Positions 1-9,495 of a stretch of DNA of 64,000 nt are shown here, piece after piece. The stretch comes from Vitis vinifera (taxonomy: Eukaryota > Streptophyta > Magnoliopsida > Vitales > Vitaceae), in the NCBI RefSeq assembly GCF_030704535.1, contig NC_081821.1, positions 9,377,001-9,441,000 of the forward strand, given 5' to 3'. The position numbers and the translations under genes were made by a program. A model generated the notes under the pieces. That model was not told the DNA's origin. It worked only from the letters and a program-made list of their open reading frames with translations, and did no database searches. Position 1 is the stretch's first letter; every line of letters begins with the position of its first letter.

Positions 1-81
1 AAGTAAAGCCCTGTGTTTTGAACTATTGATCAAAAACCCTTGGTTCGTCCAAGGTAAGCTACTATTGGGTTTCTAGTTATG
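1..81 (+). repeat. partial LTR-like fragment at window edge
   Basis: Positions 29-61 nearly repeat 114-146 inside the adjacent LTR (the stretch around AACCCTTGGT.CGTCCAAGG). This is a displaced piece of LTR-type sequence just outside the element. Positions 10-28 also resemble 4091-4110 beyond the right LTR. The arrangement may be a local duplication or a nested insertion cut by the window edge. Confidence 0.45.
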
Positions 82-837
82 TGTGGAGGGTTTCTCTCCA
101 CTTGTACTCCCCAAATCAAAAACCCTTGGTCCGTCCAAGGTAAGCTGATGATCCGTCTGAGATCAATCCGTCTAAACCGAAACAAGCTCGGTCTGGCGCA
201 AGAGAAGAGAGATTTCCTTCTCTCTGAATGCCAAACAGAATGGACAAACCAAACCAACTGGGATTTCGAAACGGACCAATCAACACAGCTGGAGATTCCA
301 GACATTAAACAAATGGATAATTACACTTAGTGCCTGAACGATGGTTTAGACAACAACATTTGCGCCTAAAAGTCAATGTCTAGTAATTGCTATGTGCAAT
401 TCGGGACATTGACAAACGTAAATGCATAGTCAACTACATGGTCTAAGACTCTTGCTCGACAACTAGTAAATGGCACTAGTCAACGGATTTTTTTTGTTGT
501 GATTGCCCAATCCGCGCAGAGATGATGACATTGACTCTCTTGCTAAGACTTGATTTCCGCCCTAATGGCAATCATCATTACAAAAAAGGCATGAATGCAC
601 CATCAGCGCTATGGCGATGGTGTCATTTGCTCTATAAAAACCCCTCGAGAAGCATGAAAAAGGTACGCTCGTACAGAACCATTCGAAATAATTGGATTCA
701 TTCTCATTACTTTCTGACTTAAGCTTCGGAGGAGCGTGCCCGGACCACTTGTCCGGACATCCTTTTGTGTAGGGAAGAAGTTTGTCTGACTCTAGGGGAG
801 CTAGACTAACCCAAATCCGGTTGGCACTACACCAACA
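82..837 (+). repeat. left LTR of gypsy-type element
   Basis: This 756-bp LTR aligns with 3184-3927 over its whole length, with scattered substitutions and small indels. A TATAAAA-like motif (CTATAAAAACCCC, about 631-643) lies in the promoter position and recurs in the right LTR at about 3721-3733. It begins TGTGGAGGG and ends CACCAACA. Confidence 0.85.
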
Positions 838-857
838 TTGGCGCCATCTGTGGAAAC
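838..857 (+). other. primer-binding-type site of LTR element
   Basis: TGGCGCCATCTGTGG starts at 839, immediately after the left LTR. This is the position and TGGCGCC opening usual for tRNA-primed plant gypsy elements. The exact tRNA partner is not assigned. Confidence 0.65.
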
Positions 858-871
858 CGAAGAAACTAAGG

Positions 872-1327
872 ATGTCAACACCCTCCAGAAGCCAATCATC
901 AGCTATGGGTGGCAAGGATTATTTTGTATGGCGTAAAAGGATGGAGAGACGTCAACGAGAAAATGATCGGCAGATATAGACTCTGCTCTGTCAAATGAAA
1001 TGACTCAAAGAAGAGAATGAAGAATTGCGGGCTCAAGTATCAACAGTGGGTCCATCTCAAAGTTGGCACACTCAAAGTCGACAAATTACCTCGAGACAGA
1101 TTGTTGAGGCATCTTACCCCGGGGACACAAAGTTCTCCTCTGGCAATTATTCAAGACAATCCAAGGAGGAAACTTTGCTAGGTCACCAACTGCAATCGGA
1201 GCTTGCCTCAATGTCCCTTCCTGACGTTTTCTCTCCCAATCCTCTAGACGAGCCTGGCGTGCCTCAAAATCTGCTAAACGAGCAATCTCATAGAAAAGCA
1301 AATCCTTCAGCACGAAGTGTTCACTAA
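872..1327 (+). pseudogene. gag-like remnant of gypsy-type element
   Basis: An open frame begins at ATG 872 and gives MSTPSRSQSSAMGGKDYF followed by a strongly charged stretch (KRMERRQREND). It meets TAG at 977-979 and TGA shortly after, then continues in the same frame (LKEENEELRAQ, then an SRQ-rich stretch) to about 1327. The Ser/Arg-rich and then coiled-coil-like start just after the primer site is typical of plant Tat-type gag regions. At least two in-frame stops make it non-functional. No downstream pol domain is seen, so this is a relic and not a host gene. Confidence 0.6.
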
Positions 1328-3167
1328 GCACTAGAGACGGAGGAGCTAGCCGGGGAAATACGAGGATGATAAACGGTTTAGGATTGTTGATCAGCGCTAG
1401 CAAGTTCTTGTCCGATAAAAAAACCTTGTAAGCTCGTTCGACTGTGTCTATCTCGAATAGCTTGTTGAGTCAAGCGAATGAAGCTTTTTCCACCCACTCT
1501 ACAAGGTGTTCCCGCCTCTTCTTGCCTATATTGGACAAACAGAAAGATCATGAGTAAATTTACAGCAAGGAAGAAATGACAGTAAGATATAAAGAAAGTG
1601 ACAAACTCCTTGCTTATATTACACAAACAAAAAGATCGTGAGTAAATTTACAGCAAAGAAGAAATGATAGCAAGATATAAAGAAAGTGACAGAAACGTGG
1701 CCTACTCGGAATCTCCAACAAACGTTGTGGAGAAAAAACTCCATCCGGTCCCTCGGATGAACCACTCCAAGGACGGGATACTAGAACATGCCCCTTGGCC
1801 CAGCTTTTGCATGAATTTGGAAGACCAATCATCAGTTGGAGGGAAGGAATATAGGTAGATAAGCTGAACCTTTCTTTCTGGCTCATCTTGATAGTATAAA
1901 TGAACAAGACTTCCAGTAGGGAAAGATCCAGCTAGAAGAGCATGTCCAACACATTACACCCCATTAACACCCAGACAACATTTGGATGAAGAAAAGCTAG
2001 AGGGATTTATGTGAAATGAAGGAATTGTTTGAAGAAAGAAGGGATAGGTAAATGGAGCCCAACAGCGAATTGCTCCTTGGTAAAATACATCATGTTACTG
2101 GTAAAGTCAGCAAAGGATAGAGCCTCGTCATCTGTTAGTTGAATTGGGATATTGTCCGAAATATGAAAACGGGTCTAGAATTCCCTTTCAGATAGGACAC
2201 CAACTGGACGCTCTGATCTGAGGCGCCCGACTCTAGTGTTTTTCCATCCACTTTGTTGAGGTTTTCGCTAGTAGACGCGACTCCTCTTCTTGCCATTATG
2301 CTAAGTGGATTTGGGTCATGTGGAAACCTGTGCAGGTCAACGCAGTTATCAGGACCAATCACCTGACCCATCCACCGTTTAGTGTTGCCTCAGCAATACA
2401 AAAATGAACCTAAATGGACCACAAGCCCGAAACTAGACAGATTTGGCTATCAAAACTTGCAGAGCAAGTCTCTTAGCCAATGACTAAGGAAGAATTGCTC
2501 CCACCGCCCCAATGCAATGACAACGAAAAACATGAACCAACGACAAAAACACAAATGCACTAACAACACAAGAACAAAAGAGGAAACCGAAAAGCCCTAA
2601 ATCCGGCCGTTGGCACATCCATCCTCTTTCAAACAAAGCACCCAGAACAAGCAAAGACATTGAGAAACCCTAAATCTGGACGCCAAGGTGTCCATTTTCT
2701 CTCTAACCAAACAACCGTCGACACGGTCCAAAGAAGAACAACAAGCATTGCAAAAGGAAAAGTGAGCGATGGAAAACTTACCAGAGTCAGGAATGAACAC
2801 TCTCTAGTGGGAAAGAAATCCACCGGAAGCAAGTCTAAGGCCGGTGAGAGCAGCGACCGATGGGGCGGCGGAGGTGCAACGCAGGTAGGAAAACTCCAAA
2901 GCAGGAAAAGGCCAAAAGGTGACCCAAAAAGTATGGAGCTCCGCTATTTATAGGGATCCAAAAACCTAGGTATTCCAAAGGACAAGCCACTTGGAAACGT
3001 TTTCCAAAGCCAAATGAAGAGACATGCTACCTCACAACCAACCTTGATTGATGTGACCCATCATTGCAGCCCCAAATGACACGTGTTCCTAGGCACCTAG
3101 ATAACTTGAAGAAACAAATAATCTGTTCTACTTCAACCTGCTAGCTACCCGACCGGATAGAAGCAGA
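1328..3167. other. element interior without recognisable coding capacity
   Basis: This is the rest of the retroelement interior. It contains a short near-direct repeat at about 1546-1604 and 1626-1690 (around AGTAAATTTACAGCAA.GAAGA). I saw no pol motifs in any frame. Confidence 0.5.
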
Positions 3168-3183
3168 CAGATTAAGGGGGCAT
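3168..3183 (+). other. polypurine tract
   Basis: ACAGATTAAGGGGGCAT lies immediately 5' of the right LTR, which starts TGTGG at 3184. This is the plus-strand priming position of an LTR element. Confidence 0.7.
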
Positions 3184-3927
3184 TGTGGGGGGTTTCCCTT
3201 CACATGTCCTCCCCTAAATCAAAAACCCTTGGTCCGTCCAAGGTAAGCTAATGATCCTTCTGAGATCAATCTGTCTAAATTGAAATAAGCTTTGTCTAGA
3301 TCAAGAGGAGATAGATTTTCTTCTTTCTAAATGTCAGACGAAATGGACAAACTAAGCCAACTGGGATTTCCAAACGGACCAACCAACACAGTCGGAGATT
3401 CCAGACATTGAATAAATTGATAATCACACCTAGTGCCTGAGTGACGACATTTGCACCTAAAAGTCAATGTCTAGTAATTGTTACGCGCAATCAGCGACAT
3501 TGACAAATGTAAATGCATAGTCAATCACATGGTTCAAGACTCTTGTTCGACAGCCAACAAATGACACCAATCTGCGGATTTTGTTTGGTGTGATTGCCCA
3601 ATCGCGCAGAGATGATGGCATTGATTCTCTTTCTAAGGTTTGATTTCCACCTTGATGGCAATCATCATCACAAAAAAGGCATGAATGCACCATCAGCGCT
3701 ATGGCAATGGTGCCATCCACTCTATAAAAACCCCTTGAGAAGCAAGAAAAAGGTACGCGCATACAGAGCCATTCAAAATAATTGGATTCGTCCTTATTAC
3801 TTTATGACTTAAGCTTCGAAAGGGCATGCCCGGACCACTTATTCGGACATCCTTATGTGCAGGGAAGAAGTCCATCTGACTTTAGGGAAGCTAAACAGAC
3901 CCAAATCCGATTGGCACTGCACCAACA
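3184..3927 (+). repeat. right LTR of gypsy-type element
   Basis: This 744-bp partner of 82-837 begins TGTGGGGGG and ends ACCAACA. Compared with the left LTR it lacks a short stretch around the left copy's 340-357 and has many substitutions. Confidence 0.85.
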
Positions 3928-4690
3928 ATGTGCTAATATTTTTCCTATGTATGAAATTTTTATTTGTTAGTTCTTATCTGGGATCATGTTTTGGAGGTAT
4001 TTGTGTTTTTTGGAAAGTGAGAAAAGTCAATGTAGTTCCTTCTTCTTCTTGATAATTTTTGTCTAGAATTAAGGGGGAAAAGAAAGAAAGCTGTGTTATT
4101 TGAACTATTGGGCTGTCTTCTTTTCATTACATTTGTATCTTATCTTCTTCTATGTCTCAGTCTTGTTTGAATTCTAGGTCTTGATCTGATAATATTGATA
4201 TTTACTTTGGGCTGGTTGCTAAGAAACTGCCCTCCACTAAGCCAAATAGTTCTATTTGCCTCAACTCATTGGGATTCAAAAAAATCCCTTTTTGATTTAT
4301 GGGAATCACACTCACTTAAGCCAGGCCACAGGACGACAGAAGCTTATAAGTTTTATGTTGAATTATTCACTTAGGAAATATTAAATTGGTATCCATGTCA
4401 TCCTTGCTCCATGGCAAACTCATCTGATGTCATGAAAATGAAGGACACATTGTTATTTAGATAGTATATAATGAATCTTCTGAATCAATGTTATTCTCCT
4501 TCACCCGGGTCGAAAATAATGGGAAATGAAAAATTAGAGTGAAAGGATAAAGCTGCATATAAGATATGGCATTGGGGTGAAACTTACAAGTTTATGTGAT
4601 TTTTTTTTTTTTTTTTTTAAAGAGTTAGGCTTTGGATCTTATTTATTTGTTTGGACTAGATCTTATCTGAAAATTATCTCACATTAAACT
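3928..4690. other. sequence between LTR element and RDR6 body
   Basis: AT-rich DNA with a poly-T run at about 4601-4618. It contains no reading frame matching the missing N-terminal part of RDR6. An in-frame TAA at 4685-4687 sits just before the first RDR6-like codon. Confidence 0.5.
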
Positions 4691-7600
4691 GTTGTGTTCC
4701 AGCTCAAGTATGCACCAAAGATCTTCCAAAAATTTGCAGGCCCTAATATAGCTTCAAAGTTCAGTGCTGACCGGTACCATATCTCTAAGGAAGATGCTGA
4801 GTTCCTTTGGCTACGGACGACAGATTTTTCGAGTATAAAGTCACTTGGACAGTCAACTTCATTTTGTTGGGAAATTAAAGAAGGATTTCCAGCTTTAGAT
4901 ATTTTTGCTAGTTTTCCATATTATAAAGATCTGACTGAGCTAACTTTAGAACAAGGGGAAGGATTTTGTTCAGATTCTGGGCTAGTTCCTCTTGTGAAAT
5001 GTGAATCAGGTCCTAAGTTAGCTTATGAAATCCTTTTCCAGCTCAACTCCCTTGTCCATGCTCAAAAGATTAGCCTTGCTGCAGTTGACACTGATTTGAT
5101 TGAGATACTTAGCAATTTACCTGTAGACACTGCTATTATGATTCTTCAGAAGTTGCATAAACGGAAGTCTACTCGTTATGATCCCATATCATTTATTAAG
5201 GCTCAGGCACATATCATCAACATGAACATTAAGAATCTTCCACCATCATCTCACAGCAGGTTAACAAACAATAATGTAATGAGTTGCCATAGAGTCCTTG
5301 TTACCCCGTCAAAGATTTATTGCTTGGGTCCTGAGCTTGAGTCTTCTAACTATGTTGTAAAGCACTATGCAGCATATGCTTCAGATTTCGTGAGAGTTTC
5401 TTTTGTTGAAGAAGATTGGAGTAAACTTCCTTCAAATGCCCTTTCCATGAGTATTCGTAAAGCTTTCTTTGCCGACCCTTTCAGAACTGAAATATATCAT
5501 CGAATATTATCTATTCTCCGTGAGGGAATTGTAATTGGAGCTAAAAGATTTCAGTTTCTTGCATTCTCTGCTAGTCAACTCCGTTCGAATTCTGTTTGGA
5601 TGTTTGCTTCTAATGACAAAGTAAGAGTAGATGATATTAGAGAATGGATGGGCTGCTTCAAAAAGATCCGCAGTGTGTCAAAATGTGCAGCAAGGATGGG
5701 TCAATTGTTCAGTTCTTCTGTACAAACACTCCCTGTCCCGGTACAAGATGTTGAGGTTATTCCTGATATTGAAGTTACCTCTGATGGTTTTGGCTACTGC
5801 TTCTCAGATGGAATCGGAAAAATTTCACTCTCTTTTGCTAAGCAAGTTGCTCAGAAGTGTGGGTTGCATCAAACACCTTCAGCATTCCAAATTCGATATG
5901 GTGGTTATAAAGGTGTTATAGCTGTTGACCGGAATTCCTTCCGGAAGCTCTCTCTACGCAGTAGTATGTTAAAATTTGAATCACAAAACAGGATGCTTAA
6001 TGTCACTAAGTGGAGTGAGTCTACGCCTTGCTATTTGAACCGGGAGATTGTTTCCCTCTTGTCTACCCTGGGAGTGGAGGATGAAAATTTTGAAGCATTG
6101 CTAAATGAACAAATGCATCTTCTGGACAAAATGCTGACAAATAGGCAGGCCGCTCTGGATGTTTTAGAGAGCATGGGTGGGATTGATAATAAAAACATTC
6201 TAGCAAAGATGCTGCTTCAGGGTTACGAGCCAAATGTGGAGCCTTACCTTTCAATGATGCTTCAAGCTTATCGTGAGAGCCAATTGTCTGATATAAGAAC
6301 TAGATGCCGGATTTTTGTCCCAAAGGCCCGTGTTCTAATTGGATGCTTGGACGAGACAGGAATTTTAAATTATGGCCAAGTTTATGTCCGAGTAACCATG
6401 ACAAAAGCAGAGCACAAATGCCGAAATCAGAGTTTTTTCCAGAAGGTGGATGACACGACCTCTGTAGTAATAGGGAAGGTGATTGTAACCAAAAACCCAT
6501 GTCTTCATCCAGGAGATATCAGAGTTCTTGATGCAGTTTATGAGGTAGAATTGGAGGAGAAAGGTTTGGTGGATTGTATCCTTTTTCCTCAGAAAGGGGA
6601 AAGGTATGAAGCACATCTCCCTCTCTGCCTCTGTCCCACACACCTCACTTTATACACACACACACTACATCTTTTCAGTGAAATATTTTCATCAAGGATT
6701 GAAGGATATAATTTATGCTTGGATGATTAGACAAGAATTATATGATGAGTCATTCTATTGTACTGCATTGGAGCCATAGCTCCCAATTCAAGTTGAACAA
6801 TTAAGGACTCATTATAGGTTCTGATATTTCAAATTTTGTTCTTTTACTTTCTCAACAGATGAAATTGATTTTTCAAACATACAACAAATGAATAATACTG
6901 ATTCGGTAACTTAGAATTTTTCCTTACAGGGCTCATTGCATTTCTCTGCATATTTTCCTTCCTTCCCCAACATGATATGAGATGCTTGTCAAATTCAAAT
7001 TATCCAATTAATAGATCCATAATATGAGATCTTTCCCTGAATGATTTGATTAGATAGTGAAAAGAAAAAGAGAGTTTATTTCATGTTTTATCATATAGGC
7101 TAAGTTTTCTAATGTATTATTACTGCTACTGCTATTGATTGATGGAGAGCAGAGTGCTCAAATATGTCTCGTATATTTGAATTCAATGATATGCCCTTTT
7201 TTGCCTTCTGAGTAGTCTGGCTTCAGCATTCTCTGTTCAAGAACTCTAATATTTCATACCGAGAAATAGATGCTTCTTCTAGTTCATTCACCGATTTTCT
7301 GCATTTACCATTTCTGTTTTGAATAGTAACAATGATAATCACAAATCTATAGGCCTCATCCAAATGAGTGTTCTGGTGGCGATCTCGATGGAGATCAATT
7401 TTTCATATGCTGGGATGAAGGTCTCATCCCAAGCCAAACTGAGGCCCCCATGGACTACACCAGCAGAAGACCTCGCATAATGGATCATGATGTGACCTTA
7501 GAGGTAATTTTAACTGAACCCATTTTCTACCAGTGTGGAACTGAGAAGAACCCCATAATATGTTGTGAAAAGTGTTTGTTTGCTGAAATTTGCAGGAAAT

Positions 7601-8393
7601 CCAAAAGTTTTTTGTTGATTACATGATCAATGACACTCTGGGTGTCATCTCTACTGCACATTTGGTACATGCAGATCGCGAACCAGAGAAAGCCCGGAGT
7701 AAAAAATGTCTTGAGCTGGCAACCCTTCACTCCATGGCCGTGGACTTTGCAAAGACGGGAGCCCCAGCAGAGATGCCTAGGGTTTTAAAACCAAAGGAAT
7801 TTCCGGATTTCATGGAGAGAGTAGACAAACCCATGTACATCTCCAATGGAGCACTGGGGAAGCTCTACCGTGCCACCATTGCCTCAAGAGTGAATGAAAA
7901 GTCCAGCTTTGTTTGGTCAGGGACGATCCCAGGCGCTGCCTATGATCATGATCTTGAAGTGGACGGCTTCGAAACCTTTCTCGAAATTGCAAAACTTCAC
8001 AAGGAGATGTATGCAGAGAAAATGGCCACATTAATGAATTTCTATGGGGCGGAGAGTGAGGATGAAATGCTGACAGGTAATCTGCGAAACAAGTTGATGT
8101 ATCTGCAGCGGGATAACAGGAGATTCACAGAAATGAAGGATCGAATACTGATATCAGTTAAGAGCCTACAGAAAGAAGCCAAAGAATGGTTGTATGGTAG
8201 CTGCAAGCCACACCAACATCAGAAAATGGCCTCAGCTTGGTACCATGTCACTTATCACTCTACTTTCTCTTCACAGACCCCTAATTTCTTGAGCTTCCCT
8301 TGGATTGTGGGAGAGGTTTTGCTGGTCATTAAGTCTGCAAATAGCAGAAAAGCTGAAACTTCGAAAGATAATTGTATTCAGCAGAATATGTAA
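4691..8393 (+). CDS. RDR6: RNA-dependent RNA polymerase 6-like, 5' incomplete
   Basis: This RDR6/SGS2/SDE1-type polymerase converts single-stranded RNA to double-stranded RNA for trans-acting siRNA and antiviral silencing. I join three exons, 4691-6603, 7353-7503 and 7596-8393, with GT-AG borders and matching phases (953 residues). Exon 1 opens VVFQLKYAPKIF and carries the conserved EDIREWMGCF, YCFSDGIGKIS, QIRYGGYKGVIAVD and KNPCLHPGDIRVLD blocks. Exon 2 carries the catalytic DLDGD (codons 7381-7395). The end is FLSFPWIVGEVLL, typical of RDR6 and not of RDR1 or RDR2. Full RDR6 proteins are about 1,200 aa, so roughly 200-250 N-terminal residues are missing. TAA lies in frame at 4685, no AG acceptor sits right before GTTGTG, and the first in-frame ATG is only at 5138. 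All downstream frames are intact. Either an upstream exon lies outside the window (acceptor at TTCCAG, 4697-4702) or this is a truncated paralogue. Confidence 0.85.
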
Positions 8394-8857
8394 ATTGGAT
8401 GTTATTTACTAAGAAAAGAGAATTGATGAAGAAAACAGCTCATATAGAGAGAGAGAATATGCTTCCAATATGTGTTTCCACTGATTTCAAAACCAATTTG
8501 TATACCACCAAAGGTCCTTATTACCAAGCAAACAAAAAACAAATATTTTAATACGAAAAGCCAACCTACACCCTTTGCTTCTAAAGGATTCTTCTATTCG
8601 ATGATTCGCCACTGTTTTGTACACCACAGCTGCTTTCGGAAAACAAACAAAACGACTATATATTTTTTTATTTTTTTTTAAAAAAAAAAATGGAACAGAA
8701 ACTTGTTATGATGAGTGATGACTGGGATCAAAAGCCTGTTCACGTCACAAAGTCAAGCTTTCAGCTCATACACGATTCATGACGTTGACGCTCCTCCCCC
8801 ACCACATCGACCTACCGGCGCTCCTTAGCCCCACGCAGCCTCCTCCGCCCAATCCGG
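8394..8857. other. intergenic between convergent genes
   Basis: This holds the 3' flanks of the RDR6-like gene (+) and the next gene (-). A T-run followed by an A-run lies at about 8664-8690. No gene was seen. Confidence 0.5.
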
Positions 8858-9349
8858 TCACGTGAGTGTGATTGCATCCTTATCTTCCATTGACGACTTT
8901 GACGATAATGATACTGAGGCGTACCGGGCGGTAAATTCGTAGCCACGATCGTCGTCCGAACTACCGTTGTGTCCTGCGCCTTCGTCGAAGTTCAGAGAGT
9001 AACTGAGCGGATCGTACTGGAATTTCCCGTGCCTGGCCCCTCCGCTTCTGGTCTTGTTGAATCGCCGGATAAAAGTCTTCCATCTAGGCCCGGCAGCAAG
9101 CTCCGACCACTCCCGGACTTTCTTGAAACTTCTCAGGCTCCGTCCCCACCAGGTGTCTTCGTTCTGGGCCGTCCGCATCTTCTCCCACCACGCCAGTCCG
9201 ACGGTGGATGATCGGCTGGAGCCGAAGCAGGGGATGCAGAAGCAGCAGCTTCTACTAGAAAAGAGACCGGTGGTAGCGTCCATAGGTGACTCCGCTTCCG
9301 CTTGCGCTTCCACTTCTTTGTGAGCCATGTTTGAATCCTCCGTCGGCAT
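8858..9349 (-). CDS. plant-specific conserved protein, 163 aa, unknown function
   Basis: A single-exon frame starts at ATG 9349 and ends with TGA at 8858. The product has an acidic N-terminus, a Cys-rich block at residues 34-42 (SCCFCIPCF), a Trp-rich block (GLAWWEKM, about 51-58), a basic aromatic block (GPRWKTFIRRF) and a conserved-looking GKFQYDPLSYSLNFDEG near residue 110. I recognise this arrangement from small uncharacterised, sometimes stress-annotated plant proteins, but I know of no established function. The Cys cluster could be lipid-modified or bind metal; that is inference. There is no signal peptide or membrane segment. A TATA-like sequence about 80 bp upstream and the higher GC content than the surroundings support a real gene. 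Met8 is an alternative start. Confidence 0.8.
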   Translation of the reverse strand: MPTEDSNMAHKEVEAQAEAESPMDATTGLFSSRSCCFCIPCFGSSRSSTVGLAWWEKMRTAQNEDTWWGRSLRSFKKVREWSELAAGPRWKTFIRRFNKTRSGGARHGKFQYDPLSYSLNFDEGAGHNGSSDDDRGYEFTARYASVSLSSKSSMEDKDAITLT

Positions 9350-9426
9350 CGGAGAATTGAGTTCCGTGGTTCACCGGAAAACAAACCCTAATTCTCTTCG
9401 ATCTCCATAACTTCCAGTACCACGCG

Positions 9427-9437
9427 TATATATATAC
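9427..9437 (-). promoter_or_regulatory. TATA box of the 163-aa gene
   Basis: On the minus strand TATATATATAC lies about 78-88 bp upstream of the ATG at 9349, which would give a leader of roughly 50 nt. Confidence 0.55.
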
Positions 9438-9473
9438 AAGGAAATTTGGATGATGGTAACGGAAACTAAGAAG

Positions 9474-9495
9474 AGAGAGAGAGAGAGAGAGAGAG
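9474..9495. repeat. GA/CT microsatellite
   Basis: About eleven GA dinucleotides lie in the proximal promoter of the minus-strand gene, where they read as a CT tract. CT/GA tracts near plant start sites can influence transcription; no specific role is shown here. Confidence 0.8.

Larger units (their letters stand above)
82..3927 (+). mobile_element. degraded non-autonomous Ty3/gypsy-type LTR retrotransposon
   Basis: Two related direct repeats (82-837 and 3184-3927) both begin TGTGG and end ACCAACA, giving TG...CA termini. A primer-binding-type site starting TGGCGCC follows the left LTR. A purine tract (AAGGGGGCAT) precedes the right LTR. The internal region is only about 2.35 kb and holds a broken gag-like start but no protease, reverse transcriptase, RNase H or integrase. 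It is therefore a deleted or non-autonomous copy. The five bases on the two sides (TTATG and ATGTG) do not match, so no clean target duplication is visible. The LTRs differ at many positions by eye, so the insertion is old. Confidence 0.85.

Noticed and set aside
8969..9323. Plus-strand frames opposite the 163-aa gene
   Set aside because: Antisense shadows of the minus-strand gene, which has recognisable conserved blocks and a TATA box.
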